DNA from: Planctomycetaceae bacterium
Lineage (GTDB): Bacteria > Planctomycetota > Planctomycetia > Planctomycetales > Planctomycetaceae
Assembly (NCBI GenBank): GCA_029259815.1
Contig: JAJDEJ010000232.1
Location: 1 to 64,000 of the forward strand
Reading direction: 5' to 3'
Length of the DNA stretch: 64,000 nt
The translations under genes were made by a program, and so were the position numbers. The notes beneath the pieces were generated by a model. It was not told where the DNA came from. It did not search any database and worked only from the letters and a program-made list of their open reading frames with translations. Of the stretch, positions 1 through 9,025 are shown one piece after another. Every line of letters starts with the position of its first letter. Positions within the stretch are counted from its first letter, which is position 1.

Positions 1-223
1 AGAACCCCCAGCGCAAATTCCGTGCCGAACGTGATTGGGGGAGTGTATCCCACTCTGCCAAATCCACCGAGAGCAGTTTCCGGGCGTGTTGACGGTGGAC
101 TTCCGAACACATCGGGCGGTCACAATGACGCTTGCGGATTAGCGCGACCAGAGAGACAGTGGCGGCCCAGAGTCGTGCCAAGCCTCAAGTGGGTGGAGTA
201 ACCCAACTGGAGTATTCATCAGG
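1..223. other. Window edge, no gene seen
   Basis: No supported gene, RNA or repeat was recognised downstream of the aspS stop. A 97-codon open frame starting at 132 lies mostly antisense to the aspS 3' end and looks like a shadow. Confidence 0.5.
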
Positions 224-1996
224 TTACGACTCGGGCAACTCAACCTTGATGTGCAGGTCTTTTAGCTGCCGTGCGTCGACTTCGTTGGGGGCACCGAGCA
301 TGAGATCACTGGCTCGCTGCGTCTTCGGGAAGGCGATGACGTCGCGGATATTGTCTGACCCTGCGAACAACATGACCCAACGGTCGAGACCGAGGGCGAT
401 GCCGCCGTGGGGCGGGGCACCGTAGCGCAGGGCTTCGAGGAGGAACCCGAAGCGACGTTCGGCTTCTTCCGGGTCGATGTTGAGCAGGTCAAACACCTGT
501 TGCTGGACGGCGGGGTCGTGAATACGAATGCTGCCGCTGGCCGCCTCGTAACCGTTGCAGACGAGGTCGTACGACTGGGCCCGCACCTTGCCGGGGTCGG
601 TCTGCATCAGTTCGACATCGTCCGGATGGATCGAGCAGAACATGTGATGCTCCGCGTCCCAGCGGTTCTCTTCCTCGTTGCGAGTAACGAGCGGGAAGTC
701 GACGATCCAACAGGTCTGCATTGACTTCGGATCGTAGAGTTCGAGGTCTTTGCCGAGGAAGTTTCGGAGGGCCGCGAGGGCTGCACAACTCACCTTCCAA
801 TTGTCGGCAATATAGACCAGCAGGTCGCCGTCCTCGCCCTGCATGCGTTCGACGATGGCTGTTTGTTGTTCATCGTTGAAGAACTTGGCGATCGACGATT
901 CGAGTTTGCCGCCCACGACTTTGAAGTACGCCAAGCCCTTCGCTCCGTACTCGCCGACGAGTCCTTTGAGGTCGTTGTCGAGGATGCGCCGAGAGTACTT
1001 GTCAGCAGCCCCTTTGACACACAGACCTCGCACGTGTCCGCCACTACCGACGGTGTTCTTGAACACGCCGAAGTCGCTGTCAGCGACGAGGTCACTGATC
1101 TCGACGATCGGCAGGTCGAACCGCAGGTCGGGCTTGTCGGAGCCGTATTTCTCCATCACTTCAGCGTGCGTGTAGCGAGGCAGTGGCAGCGTGACGTCCT
1201 CGCCTCGCACCTCTTTCACCATAGCCGCCACGAGTCCATCGATGATACCGAGCATGTCATCGAGTTCGATAAAGGCCATCTCGATGTCGATCTGTGAGAA
1301 CTCCGGCTGACGATCTGCACGCAGGTCCTCATCTCGGAAGCAGCGAGCGATCTGGTAGTAGCGGTCGTACCCCGCGACCATCAGGATCTGTTTGAACAAC
1401 TGGGGCGACTGCGGCAGGGCATAGAACGCTCCTTCATGCACGCGGCTGGGGACGAGATAGTCGCGGGCTCCCTCCGGCGTCGAACGACCGAGAATGGGCG
1501 TCTCGATCTCCAGGAACTCCTGCTCGTTGAAGTACTCGCGGGTCGCTTTGCAGATCTGATGTCGCAGCCGGAGGTTCTCTTGCAACTCCCGTCGACGCAG
1601 ATCGATGAAGCGATATTGCAACCGCAGTTCTTCGTTGGGCAGCGACTCGCCATTCGGCTCAAACGGCGGCGTGCGACTCTTGTTGAGGATCGTCAATGCC
1701 TTGGCCAAGACCTCGATCTCGCCCGTGTCGAGCTTGGGGTTGATGTTGCCTTCACCCCGATGCAGCACGGTGCCGGTGACTTGGATCACATCCTCGTGAC
1801 GGAGTTCCTGGGCCTGCTGCTGAATCTCGCTGGCGTTGTCGAGCTTGAAGGAGACCTGTGTGATGCCATAGCGATCTCGCAGGTCGACGAACACAACGCC
1901 CCCGTGGTCACGGTATTTATCGACCCAACCGCAGATAGCGACAGATTGATCGAGATGGTCAGCACGGAGGTCGCCGCAGGTGTGAGTGCGTAGCAC
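224..1996 (-). CDS. aspS: Aspartyl-tRNA synthetase, bacterial type
   Basis: Charges tRNA(Asp) with aspartate in the cytoplasm. The N-terminus reads [13 protein letters not shown], the usual beginning of the bacterial anticodon-binding OB fold. Class II motif 2 is visible as [16 protein letters not shown] near residues 215-235, and motif 3 as [13 protein letters not shown] near the C-terminus, followed by [13 protein letters not shown]. Length from the chosen start is 590 residues, the normal size for bacterial enzymes with the GAD insertion domain. The start is taken as GTG at 1996 because it puts the first residue directly before LRTHTCG; an in-frame TTG at 2023 would add nine residues of no known purpose. 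Neither has a strong Shine-Dalgarno. It is the only essential translation gene in the window and has no co-directional neighbour here. Confidence 0.97.
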   Translation of the reverse strand: MLRTHTCGDLRADHLDQSVAICGWVDKYRDHGGVVFVDLRDRYGITQVSFKLDNASEIQQQAQELRHEDVIQVTGTVLHRGEGNINPKLDTGEIEVLAKALTILNKSRTPPFEPNGESLPNEELRLQYRFIDLRRRELQENLRLRHQICKATREYFNEQEFLEIETPILGRSTPEGARDYLVPSRVHEGAFYALPQSPQLFKQILMVAGYDRYYQIARCFRDEDLRADRQPEFSQIDIEMAFIELDDMLGIIDGLVAAMVKEVRGEDVTLPLPRYTHAEVMEKYGSDKPDLRFDLPIVEISDLVADSDFGVFKNTVGSGGHVRGLCVKGAADKYSRRILDNDLKGLVGEYGAKGLAYFKVVGGKLESSIAKFFNDEQQTAIVERMQGEDGDLLVYIADNWKVSCAALAALRNFLGKDLELYDPKSMQTCWIVDFPLVTRNEEENRWDAEHHMFCSIHPDDVELMQTDPGKVRAQSYDLVCNGYEAASGSIRIHDPAVQQQVFDLLNIDPEEAERRFGFLLEALRYGAPPHGGIALGLDRWVMLFAGSDNIRDVIAFPKTQRASDLMLGAPNEVDARQLKDLHIKVELPES

Positions 1997-2121
1997 GAGA
2001 GTTCCAGAAGTTGATAGAGACAAGTGATCAGAGGCCGCCGACCATGCACTGGCAGGCGAAGCGACATTATAGGAGCCCCCCCACGACCCGCAACGCGACT
2101 GTTGGGTTTGATCGTTTCGAC

Positions 2122-2200
2122 GGGGTCAGGCACCATTTCGTTCTCGGTTCGATGCGAGGTGAACGAGACGCATATTCTGAACGAAATGGTGCCTGACCCC
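2122..2200. repeat. Perfect 22-bp inverted repeat with inner stem
   Basis: The left arm at 2122-2143 begins GGGGTCAGGCACCATTT. The right arm at 2179-2200 is its exact reverse complement over 22 bp, with a 35-nt spacer. The spacer holds a smaller stem, ATGCG at 2152-2156 with CGCAT at 2169-2173. The element lies in the divergent gap between aspS and the DUF1080 gene, so it is not a simple terminator for either. It resembles a REP-type extragenic palindrome; that assignment is inference. Confidence 0.8.
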
Positions 2201-2308
2201 TTCCATGCGACATCCTGCGGCAGCATTGACATCGGCAGGGAGGTGCCTTCAAATCGAGGGCGACTCTCCACTCGATTCACCCTCCAGACCAGACCGGAGT
2301 ACACGCCC

Positions 2309-2947
2309 ATGCGCTACTGTCTTATCCTCTCAACCTTGATGCTGCTGACCGCGTTTAGCACACCCACCTTCGCTGCAGACGAACTCGAAGAAGGCTTCGT
2401 CTCCCTCTGGGATGGGAAGACGTTCGATAACTGGAAGATTAGCGAGAACGCCGACTCCTGGTCGATTAAGGATGGCGCATTCGTGGCCAAGGGGCCACGC
2501 AGCCATCTGTTCTACGTCGGCGACGAAGCTCCCTTCAAAAACTTCGTCCTCAAAGTCGACTGCAAGACGGCCGAGAACAGCAACGGCGGGATTTACTTCC
2601 ACACCAAGTTCCAAGAGGGAGGCTGGCCGCTCTGGGGGTATGAGTCGCAGGTGAATAACTCGCACCGCGACCCGATTCGCAGCGGCAGCCTGTACAACGT
2701 CGTCAACGTGTACCAGGAGATCATTCCCGACCACACCTGGTGGACGCAGACGATTACCGTTAATGACAAGCACATCCGCGTCGAACTCGATGACACGATC
2801 GTCGTCGACTACCTCGAACGTCCGCTCAAGCCGTTCGATCCGGAGGACTATCAGCGATACCTCAGCGAAGGCACCTTCTGCTTCCAGGCTCACGACCCCA
2901 ACAGCACCGTCTGGTTCAAAAACATCCGCGTGAAAAAGCTCGACTGA
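2309..2947 (+). CDS. Secreted DUF1080 (3-keto-disaccharide hydrolase domain) protein
   Basis: A 212-residue exported protein. The N-terminus MRYCLILSTLMLLTAFSTP..AFAAD-like region is a clear Sec signal peptide, which decides the start at 2309; the open frame extends upstream through the inverted repeat and is not used. The mature part has the DUF1080 concanavalin-like pattern: FVSLWDGKTFDNWK near residues 29-42, a central NGGIYFHTKF segment, and a C-terminal FCFQAHDPNSTVWFKNIRV. Members of this family are abundant in planctomycetes and are associated with hydrolysis or binding of modified sugars; the substrate here cannot be told. The next gene on this strand starts about 150 bp downstream. 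Confidence 0.9.
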   Translation: MRYCLILSTLMLLTAFSTPTFAADELEEGFVSLWDGKTFDNWKISENADSWSIKDGAFVAKGPRSHLFYVGDEAPFKNFVLKVDCKTAENSNGGIYFHTKFQEGGWPLWGYESQVNNSHRDPIRSGSLYNVVNVYQEIIPDHTWWTQTITVNDKHIRVELDDTIVVDYLERPLKPFDPEDYQRYLSEGTFCFQAHDPNSTVWFKNIRVKKLD

Positions 2948-3097
2948 GCAATCCGCGATCATCACGCAACGGGAGTCGTCGACATTGATTCGATGGCTCC
3001 CGTTTTTCTTCTTTGCTGGGAATATCCGCGCATCGCGGCGCATCACAGAGGTGTGACCGTTGCCGAATGACTCTCCCCTGATCTCGCGGAGGTTCAC

Positions 3098-3982
3098 ATG
3101 CCCCTTCGTCTGTTGGTGATCGTGTGCGTACTCTGGTTTGCTGGTTGTGGTGCTGGGATTGAAGATTCGGCCAAGTCACCCGACGGGAACCAATCGACAC
3201 GGCTCGCTGCACTTCAGCAGAGTGGACGCTCGTCCAATTCATCGAAGACGGACGATTCGGTTCTTCCGGCACCCGCTGACACTCCCCCTACTGATCGTAA
3301 AGTCATTCATCGCGCAACAATGACGATCAGTGTCACCGATTTCGGAGAGGCTGCGAGCCGCGTCGAATCACTCACAAGTCAGCACGGCGGATTCATCGCC
3401 CGTTCCCAATTTGGCGGCTACTCCGGGTCAACACGTCGTGGGCACTGGACACTCCGAGTGCCCGTCGCGCAGTACCGCACGCTGGTGAATGCACTTTCGC
3501 AGATCGGCGAACTTCAGGAACAACGGGAGACCTCCGAAGAAGTCACTGCGGAGTTCTTCGACCTCGAAGCCCGCGTCCGCAATAAGCAGCAAGAGGAACA
3601 ACGACTGTTGGACCATCTCGATCAAACAACGAAGGGCCTAAGTGAAATCCTCATCATCGAAAAGGAACTCGCGCGCGTCCGTAGCGATGTTGAACGAATT
3701 CAGGGCCGACTCAAACTCCTTGCCGATCAGACATCGCTCTCCACCATTGATCTCACCCTGACAGAGATCGAGACCTTTGTCCCCGCGGAGAGTCCCACGT
3801 TCGTCACGCGCTGGCAACGCACATGGCACAACTCGCTCGAAACGCTGGTCGGCATCGGCCAAGTCATCGTCCTTGTTGCCACCGCTATGTTTCCGTGGCT
3901 GCTGACCATCGCTCTTCTCTTGCTGGCTCCTCTGACGGCGAATGCTCTTCGACGACGGTGGCTGAATGCTGCCTCCCAGTAG
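3098..3982 (+). CDS. DUF4349 lipoprotein
   Basis: A 294-residue predicted lipoprotein. The signal sequence ends in a lipobox, FAGC, with the lipidated Cys at residue 17. A Ser/Pro/Thr-rich linker follows to about residue 65, then the DUF4349 core (KVIHRATMTISVTDFGEAASRV and GHWTLRVPVAQY). A charged heptad-like coiled coil spans about 150-210 (RNKQQEEQRLLDHLDQ), and a hydrophobic membrane segment lies at about 245-285 before a short basic tail. A GGAGG Shine-Dalgarno at about 3089-3093 supports the ATG at 3098. The topology suggests a periplasmic domain held to the membrane at both ends. The function of the family is unknown. Confidence 0.9.
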   Translation: MPLRLLVIVCVLWFAGCGAGIEDSAKSPDGNQSTRLAALQQSGRSSNSSKTDDSVLPAPADTPPTDRKVIHRATMTISVTDFGEAASRVESLTSQHGGFIARSQFGGYSGSTRRGHWTLRVPVAQYRTLVNALSQIGELQEQRETSEEVTAEFFDLEARVRNKQQEEQRLLDHLDQTTKGLSEILIIEKELARVRSDVERIQGRLKLLADQTSLSTIDLTLTEIETFVPAESPTFVTRWQRTWHNSLETLVGIGQVIVLVATAMFPWLLTIALLLLAPLTANALRRRWLNAASQ

Positions 3983-4135
3983 TTCAGCCTGACCGTTTCA
4001 GCTCTGACGTCACCCACTCTCCACCGCTGAACATCCTCTCACGGTGAAAAGTCGGCCTCGTCGTTGGTATACTAACCACGAGGTTCCTCTCACGAACATT
4101 GACGTCATTCGCCATCGCACTCAGGAGAACGATCC

Positions 4136-5611
4136 ATGTCCGCTACTCTCGAAACCACGCCCGTCGCCCGTCCGCAGATTCATCGAAATCAACTGCTCAT
4201 CAATGGCGAGTGGTGCGACTCCCTCAGCGGCGAAGTGTTCGCCACGTATCATCCAGCAACCGAAGAGAAGATCACCGACGTCGCTCAGGCCAATGCCGAG
4301 GACGTCGACCGGGCCGTCAAAGCGGCGCGGCGGGCCTTCGAAGAGGGACCTTGGCACGACATGGACGCTCGTGATCGTGGAGCACTCCTCCTCAAGTTGG
4401 CTGATCTCATCGAGCAGAACATTGAGGAACTGGCCGCGCTGGAGACGCTCGACAATGGCAAGCCGATCAACGATGCGATGGGGGCTGATCTGCCGCTCGT
4501 CATCGATTGCTTACGCTACTACGCTGGCTGGGCGGACAAGATCAAAGGGGACACCATCCCCGTCCGGGGCAACTACTTCTGCTACACGCGTCGAGAGCCG
4601 GTGGGCGTCGTGGGACAGATCATCCCCTGGAACTTCCCCGCTCTGATGGTCGCCTGGAAGTGGGGCCCGGCCCTCGCGGCCGGTTGCACGATCGTGATGA
4701 AGCCGGCTGAGCAGACGCCCCTGTCGTGTCTCCGCATGGCCGACCTCGCCACGGAAGCCGGCTTCCCACCAGGCGTGATCAACATCGTCCCAGGGTACGG
4801 CGAAACGGGAGCGGCCATCGTCGCGCATCCGGACGTCGACAAAGTCGCCTTCACCGGCTCGACAGAAGTCGGCCAGATCATCATGCGGGAAGCGGCCAAC
4901 ACTCTCAAACGGGTCACGCTCGAGCTGGGCGGCAAGAGCCCCAACGTCGTGTTCGCCGACTGCGACATGGAGGCAGCCGTCACTGGTGCCGAGTTCGGTC
5001 TGTTCTTCAACCAGGGCCAGTGCTGCTGTGCGGGCAGCCGCGTGTTTGTCGAAGACTCGATCCATCAGGAGTTCGTCGAACGCCTTGTCGACCGGGCCAA
5101 AGGCCGTCAACTGGGCGACCCATTCTCCCCCGCGACTGCTCAAGGCCCGCAGGTCGATCAGGAGCAGTTCGAGAAGATCATGGGCTACATCGAACGCGGC
5201 AAGCAGTCCGGAGCCGACTGCAAGACGGGCGGTGGCCGCTGGGGCGACAAGGGCTACTTCGTCGAGCCAACCGTCTTCGACAATGTGACCGATGACATGG
5301 ACATCGCCACGGACGAAATCTTCGGCCCGGTCATGAGCGTGCTGCCGTTCAGCGAATTCGACGAAGTGGTCGAGCGGTCCAACAAGACCTTCTACGGCCT
5401 CGCCGCCGCCGTCTGGACGAGAGACGTCGCCAAAGCCCACCGCCTCGCCGCGAAGGTGAAGGCAGGCACGGTCTGGGTCAACTGCTACGACGTCTTCGAC
5501 GCCGCCGCCCCGTTCGGCGGCTTCAAGATGTCCGGCATCGGCCGCGAACTCGGCGAAGCCGCCCTCGCCAACTACACCGAACAAAAGACAGTGACGATGA
5601 GCTTGGACTGA
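4136..5611 (+). CDS. NAD(P)-dependent aldehyde dehydrogenase, class 1/2 type
   Basis: Oxidises aldehydes to carboxylic acids with NAD(P)+. The 491-residue protein covers a full ALDH. The coenzyme-site region has [20 protein letters not shown]. The general-base Glu lies in [14 protein letters not shown] near residue 262. The catalytic Cys is the middle one of [13 protein letters not shown], Cys297 (codons 296-298 are all Cys), as in eukaryote-like ALDH1/ALDH2. The C-terminus [16 protein letters not shown] is also typical. A GGAG precedes the ATG at 4136. It stands alone and is followed by a nested hairpin. The physiological aldehyde is not evident; betaine-aldehyde or phenylacetaldehyde enzymes have similar motifs. 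Confidence 0.95.
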   Translation: MSATLETTPVARPQIHRNQLLINGEWCDSLSGEVFATYHPATEEKITDVAQANAEDVDRAVKAARRAFEEGPWHDMDARDRGALLLKLADLIEQNIEELAALETLDNGKPINDAMGADLPLVIDCLRYYAGWADKIKGDTIPVRGNYFCYTRREPVGVVGQIIPWNFPALMVAWKWGPALAAGCTIVMKPAEQTPLSCLRMADLATEAGFPPGVINIVPGYGETGAAIVAHPDVDKVAFTGSTEVGQIIMREAANTLKRVTLELGGKSPNVVFADCDMEAAVTGAEFGLFFNQGQCCCAGSRVFVEDSIHQEFVERLVDRAKGRQLGDPFSPATAQGPQVDQEQFEKIMGYIERGKQSGADCKTGGGRWGDKGYFVEPTVFDNVTDDMDIATDEIFGPVMSVLPFSEFDEVVERSNKTFYGLAAAVWTRDVAKAHRLAAKVKAGTVWVNCYDVFDAAAPFGGFKMSGIGRELGEAALANYTEQKTVTMSLD

Positions 5612-5627
5612 GAGCGTTACGACAAAG

Positions 5628-5694
5628 GTACGGTGCATGCAGCAGGCGAAATGCACGGGCAACAGAGTAGTGCATTCCACTCCATGCACCGTAC
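5628..5694. repeat. Nested inverted repeat, possible terminator or REP-like element
   Basis: The outer arms GTACGGTGCATG (5628-5639) and its exact complement at 5683-5694 enclose an inner pair, AATGCAC (5650-5656) and GTGCATT (5670-5676). The element begins 16 bp after the aldehyde dehydrogenase stop and ends 8 bp before the next ATG. There is no T-tract, so an intrinsic terminator is not demonstrated. Confidence 0.65.
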
Positions 5695-5702
5695 GTATTG
5701 AC

Positions 5703-6323
5703 ATGAAACATCTCAATCGAACATTTATTCATGGCAATCGCAACCCAGAGCGATATGGTTTCTCAGTTCGCTCTCCATGTGGTGAACATCCCGATACGAC
5801 TGCGATTTTGAAAGCAGCCAGCATCCTCGGGCGAGAACCATTTTACATCGACGAACGTGGCTATGAATGTGACATATTCGCCGCCGCGATTCATCCTGAT
5901 GGCGACCGATTGGCTTACGTTGAATCGCGGGCAAAGAAACGGTGGTGGACTCCGATGGTCTACATCGCCATCAAGATTCACTTGCACGATTCTGCTGGCA
6001 AAGCCTCTTCTGTCGACATCAAATCGTACAACCCGTTCTTCGGATGTGATGTTGGCTACTTTGATTGGATCGGTGACACTGCCGTCTTGATCTATCAGGA
6101 AAAACACGAAACGTATGCCTGTGCCTTCGGCACAAATTGGCCACCGACGTTTATCACCATTGAAGATCGTTGGATGGTCAAAGATTCGATACTCGCGTAC
6201 ATCGGATATGAGATGGATGTTGTCCAACGCTTGGCTGTCCCCGACTTGTCACAGCTCGACAGTATTTCCGTTCACGATGCAGAGCAGAAAGGACAGATGC
6301 CTCCTGACTCAAACTCGATATGA
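5703..6323 (+). CDS. Hypothetical protein, 206 residues
   Basis: Not recognised. The reading frame is open from 5637, but the first 22 codons run through the nested inverted repeat, so the ATG at 5703 (MKHLNRTFIHG) is preferred. The protein has no signal peptide and no membrane segment. It contains FAAAIHPDGDRLAYVES, which resembles one blade of a beta-propeller, and many aromatic residues (RWWTPMVYIAIKIHLHD, GYFDWIGD). By eye its DNA is less GC-rich than the flanking genes, which may mark recent acquisition. No operon partner. Confidence 0.6.
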   Translation: MKHLNRTFIHGNRNPERYGFSVRSPCGEHPDTTAILKAASILGREPFYIDERGYECDIFAAAIHPDGDRLAYVESRAKKRWWTPMVYIAIKIHLHDSAGKASSVDIKSYNPFFGCDVGYFDWIGDTAVLIYQEKHETYACAFGTNWPPTFITIEDRWMVKDSILAYIGYEMDVVQRLAVPDLSQLDSISVHDAEQKGQMPPDSNSI

Positions 6324-6390
6324 TTCAATCGAATAGAGTTCTCTGGGGGAGCTGAAGGATGAGCGTCGCGGAGGAGGCGTCGAATGACAC

Positions 6391-6551
6391 CCTCGCCCCT
6401 TGGGGGAGAGGGACAGCCTTTAAGTGGAGCGCCAAAGGCAGGGTGAGGGGGAGGCATTGAGTGCGGTTGAATCACCATACTCGTGACGCACCCTCACCCT
6501 GATTCTTCGCTGGCGCTTCAGAATCTGTCCCTCTCCCTCAAGGGGAGAGGG
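6391..6551. repeat. Composite CTCTCCC/GGTGAGG palindromic repeat
   Basis: Reads CCTCGCCCCTTGGGGGAGAG, then CAGGGTGAGGGGGA, a unique centre, CACCCTCACCCTG, and finally CCCTCAAGGGGAGAGGG, so the two halves are inverted copies of one unit. Related sequence occurs at 6974-7037, 9743-9801 and 24842-24993. It lies directly upstream of the DUF559 gene. Confidence 0.85.
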
Positions 6552-6584
6552 AGGAAAATCGTCGCAGTTCAGGAGGGCCGATCT

Positions 6585-6962
6585 ATGAGTGAATCGAAGA
6601 TTAAGGTTGAGACTCTTCAGCGTTCGAAAGGACTTCGTCGGAACATGACGGGACCGGAACGGAAGTTGTGGTCGCTCTTGCGAGGGCGACGTTTGGGCGG
6701 GCTGAAGTTTCGACGGCAGGCACCGATCGGGCCGTTCATTGTGGACTTCTTCTGTGCTGCGCAGAAACTGATTCTCGAACTCGATGGAGCGAGCCACGCG
6801 GATCGTGGGGAGTACGATCTTCGACGGCAGGCGTTTCTGGAGAAGGCGGGTTATCGGGTGCTGCGGGTGGACAATGACGATGTGCTGGCAGCGGATGTGG
6901 AGCCGGTGTTGGTGGGGATTCTGCGGGCGGCGGGGAAGGAGATTGATGAGGGCGGAAACTGA
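6585..6962 (+). CDS. DUF559 endonuclease-like protein
   Basis: A 125-residue member of the DUF559 family, small proteins of the PD-(D/E)XK / Vsr-like nuclease fold. Visible signatures are [20 protein letters not shown] at residues 17-36, [19 protein letters not shown], and [17 protein letters not shown] with the candidate acidic catalytic residues, then [13 protein letters not shown]. The ATG at 6585 gives the usual N-terminus; the longer open frame from 6483 merely translates the upstream repeat. The gene is bracketed by CTCTCCC-type palindromes (6391-6551 and 6974-7037). Biochemical activity of this family is poorly known; nuclease function is inferred from the fold. Confidence 0.88.
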   Translation: MSESKIKVETLQRSKGLRRNMTGPERKLWSLLRGRRLGGLKFRRQAPIGPFIVDFFCAAQKLILELDGASHADRGEYDLRRQAFLEKAGYRVLRVDNDDVLAADVEPVLVGILRAAGKEIDEGGN

Positions 6963-6973
6963 TCACCGTGCCG

Positions 6974-7037
6974 CCCCCTCACCCTGCCTTCTTCGCTACG
7001 CTTGAAGGCTGTCTCTCTCCCCCGAGGGGAGAGGGGG
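6974..7037. repeat. Half unit of the CTCTCCC palindromic repeat
   Basis: CCCCCTCACCCTGCC, a short hairpin-like centre (TTCGCTACGCTTGAA), then CCCCCGAGGGGAGAGGGGG. It starts 12 bp after the DUF559 stop. It is a single half of the composite element upstream of that gene. Confidence 0.8.
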
Positions 7038-7102
7038 AATGTTTACAAGATTCAAGGAGATTCAGTGTGCATTGGAACCATTACCGTTATCACACTAATT
7101 CG

Positions 7103-7423
7103 ATGGCTGGAGAGACGGCGGCTCGGGCTGAGAATAAGGCGATGAGTCTGCAGGCTCGGTGTGATTTGCTGGAGGACCGGATTGACACGCTGGGGTTGGT
7201 GTGCCAAGCGATGTGGGAGTTGCTCAGTGAGTCGCAGCCGGACTTGGAGCAGGCGTTGTCACAGCGGGTGGAAGAGATTGATCTCCGTGATGGCAAGCGG
7301 GACGGCAAGCTCAGCCGTGTCCAACGTGAGTGTCCGCGGTGTGACCGGCCGTTGCATCAGCGCCATCGAAGCTGCATGTACTGCGGCGAAATAACGGATC
7401 AGGAGAATCTGTTTCAGGAATAG
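7103..7423 (+). CDS. Small zinc-ribbon protein
   Basis: A 106-residue predicted cytoplasmic protein of unknown function. The first 70 residues are charged and helical (ARAENKAMSLQARCDLLEDR), probably coiled coil. The C-terminus carries a zinc ribbon, CPRCDRP...CMYCGE, with two CxxC knuckles about 14 residues apart. The start is uncertain: ATG 7103 gives MAGETAARAENK, but the frame is open further upstream to the repeat. No recognisable partner gene. Confidence 0.65.
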   Translation: MAGETAARAENKAMSLQARCDLLEDRIDTLGLVCQAMWELLSESQPDLEQALSQRVEEIDLRDGKRDGKLSRVQRECPRCDRPLHQRHRSCMYCGEITDQENLFQE

Positions 7424-7479
7424 TCAGCGATTTCGCACGTCATGTTTTCGTCATGGCCAAGCACTTGAGTGGGGCGGGA

Positions 7480-7606
7480 GATTGATGAGCGCGGGTTATT
7501 GGAGCAATTGAAAGTTTGAGTCGATCTTGCAGAAGACCCGGTTCAGCACGCGGAACCTCGTGCCCCAGAGCGTGCGGTCGTTGATGTCGAAACCTCGGAG
7601 CAAGTG
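7480..7606 (-). pseudogene. 3'-end remnant of a Nudix hydrolase gene
   Basis: On the minus strand this segment translates to GFDINDRTLWGTRFRVLNRV followed by FCKIDSNFQLLQ and a stop at 7496-7498. It matches the last 33 codons of the intact Nudix gene ending at 9817 (GFDINGRTLWGMSFRMLNRV, FCKIDSNFQSLQ) with only a few substitutions, and the match continues past the stop (GGAGATTGATGA). Upstream of about 7606 the similarity stops. It sits downstream of a DUF1559 gene exactly as the intact Nudix gene does, so it is the decayed end of a duplicated unit. Confidence 0.88.
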
Positions 7607-7695
7607 GACAGCCAATCGCCGGTTCAAGACCGACTCATGGTGCCCAACTCGCTTTCGAAACCATTGTGAAAGTCACGTGAACTGACTGCTCCGAA

Positions 7696-8604
7696 TCAAA
7701 ATTCGCCGACGACTTCGCCCCCTCGAATCGTGCCGAGCGACTGGTACACGGTGAGATCAATATTCCCGGAGGTGAAGTGCACGCTGCCATCGCCGAACAC
7801 AAAGTGAGCACCTCCCGTGTGATGACTGCTGAAGTCGTCGAAGTGGGCCGACGGGCTATTCGGCGTGTGATCGAGTGAGCCGAGAATGCGCTGGAAGGCC
7901 TCCTCTCCCTCGGGCACTCTGCCAACCCACGTCGAGAACCATCCGAGATCGATGTTCGTGAGACGCTCACCCACGACGAATGTGCTGCTCGTCCCGTCTG
8001 TGAAGTCGCGCAGGCGAACACTGCTATTGTGATAGAGCGAACCATCGCTCACACATTGACCGTTCGCAGCGACGGGGGCCGTCCCCGCAGCGTTCTCACA
8101 ACCATCGAGTTCTACCGTCCCAAAGACGCCGATGTAATTGGCGATCGGCAAATCAGCGAGAACCGTGCCGGGCATCGACTCGTCCTCGATCTCCCATGAA
8201 TCCGGCTGTGGGTCGGACGGACAGCGAAAGACGCTCAAGGGATTTCGGCGGAACTCGTCGTTCACGGGATCTGCGATGCTGACGTTGGCATCGAATTGAT
8301 TCCAAAGGTTGGTCTGCTCGAGTTGGGGAAGCAGCAAGGCTCCCCAGCCGATACCGCTGAGACCGTCATGGGCGACAGCAGTCCCCGGCCCGTCTGCAAT
8401 GAATCCCGGCGGGAACATCAAATGGATGTCGTGATAGTTGTGCAATGCCAGGCCCAACTGTTTGAGATTGTTGCGGCACTGCGTGCGTCGTGCTGCCTCC
8501 CGCGCCTGCTGGACGGCGGGGAGCAACAGGGCGATGAGAATGGCGATGATCGCGATCACCACCAAGAGTTCAATCAATGTAAAACCGCTTCGACGAAACT
8601 TCAT
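7696..8604 (-). CDS. DUF1559 prepilin-like protein, copy 1
   Basis: A 302-residue type IV pilin-like exported protein. The N-terminus [20 protein letters not shown] is a class III prepilin leader: cleavage before Phe8, with the conserved Glu at mature position 5, followed by the hydrophobic helix to about residue 30. The DUF1559 head follows: [18 protein letters not shown] at about 41-58, the internal FRCPSDP at about 130, and the C-terminal [19 protein letters not shown] typical of the family. Planctomycetes carry large numbers of these genes; their function is unknown. It is a close paralogue of the protein encoded at 10529-11437, of identical length, within a duplicated three-gene unit. 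Confidence 0.95.
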   Translation of the reverse strand: MKFRRSGFTLIELLVVIAIIAILIALLLPAVQQAREAARRTQCRNNLKQLGLALHNYHDIHLMFPPGFIADGPGTAVAHDGLSGIGWGALLLPQLEQTNLWNQFDANVSIADPVNDEFRRNPLSVFRCPSDPQPDSWEIEDESMPGTVLADLPIANYIGVFGTVELDGCENAAGTAPVAANGQCVSDGSLYHNSSVRLRDFTDGTSSTFVVGERLTNIDLGWFSTWVGRVPEGEEAFQRILGSLDHTPNSPSAHFDDFSSHHTGGAHFVFGDGSVHFTSGNIDLTVYQSLGTIRGGEVVGEF

Positions 8605-8877
8605 GAGTCAACTCCTGGTTCCGATGGGAACCAACAAACAGGAATGAAAACATAACGACAACAATTGCGAGTCGTTCGCCCGGCGCGGAGGCAGGGCGAA
8701 TCAACTGATGCAGCATCAATCGACGCTGCAAAGCTCAGAGGGTGCAACATCAGTTCTGCGCACGGGCGTGCGCAGGATGGATCGGGTCCGAGGAACAAGC
8801 AGCCCAGTCGGAGTACCGGGTTGAGCCTGCCTCAATGTGTCCGGAACGATGCAGCCTCAAGGCTGGACACCAGCGAG
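8605..8877. other. Gap without recognised genes
   Basis: The upstream region of DUF1559 copy 1. No supported reading frame or repeat; it should hold the promoter of that gene, but no convincing -35/-10 pair was identified. Confidence 0.4.
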
Positions 8878-9025
8878 CTAGGCTTTGTCGGAAAACTCAT
8901 GGTAGCCATCACGCTCCGCGTGATGAGCGGATCGACGGACGACTTTCGTACTTGGAATCCGTACCCTTCATCTGTTCGTCTCGCGGAGCGAGACGACGAC
9001 ATGGGAGTTTTCCGACAGAGCCTAG
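8878..9025. repeat. REPIN/MITE-like element, family 1, copy 1
   Basis: 148 bp with terminal inverted repeats of about 21 bp and one mismatch (CTAGGCTTTGTCGG at the left end, CCGACAGAGCCTAG at the right). Inside are two short hairpins with 3-nt loops in opposite orientation: GTAG followed by CATCACGCTCCGCGTGATG near 8903-8926, and CGTCTCGCGGAGCGAGACG near 8978-8996. A second copy lies at 45795-45940. The right end overlaps the last few bases of the adjacent minus-strand histidine-rich gene. Confidence 0.85.

Noticed and set aside
2122..2200. Rho-independent terminator
   Set aside because: It lies between two divergent starts, has a 35-nt spacer and no T-tract.
2330..3097. 255-codon frame antisense to the DUF1080 gene
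   Set aside because: Shadow of a clearly homologous gene on the other strand.
4511..5716. 401-codon frame antisense to the aldehyde dehydrogenase gene
   Set aside because: The plus-strand frame has all ALDH motifs; the antisense product has low-complexity charged text and no family.
6391..7037. CRISPR-like array
   Set aside because: The repeats are palindromic, unevenly spaced and separated by a gene; there are no regular spacers and no cas genes in the window.
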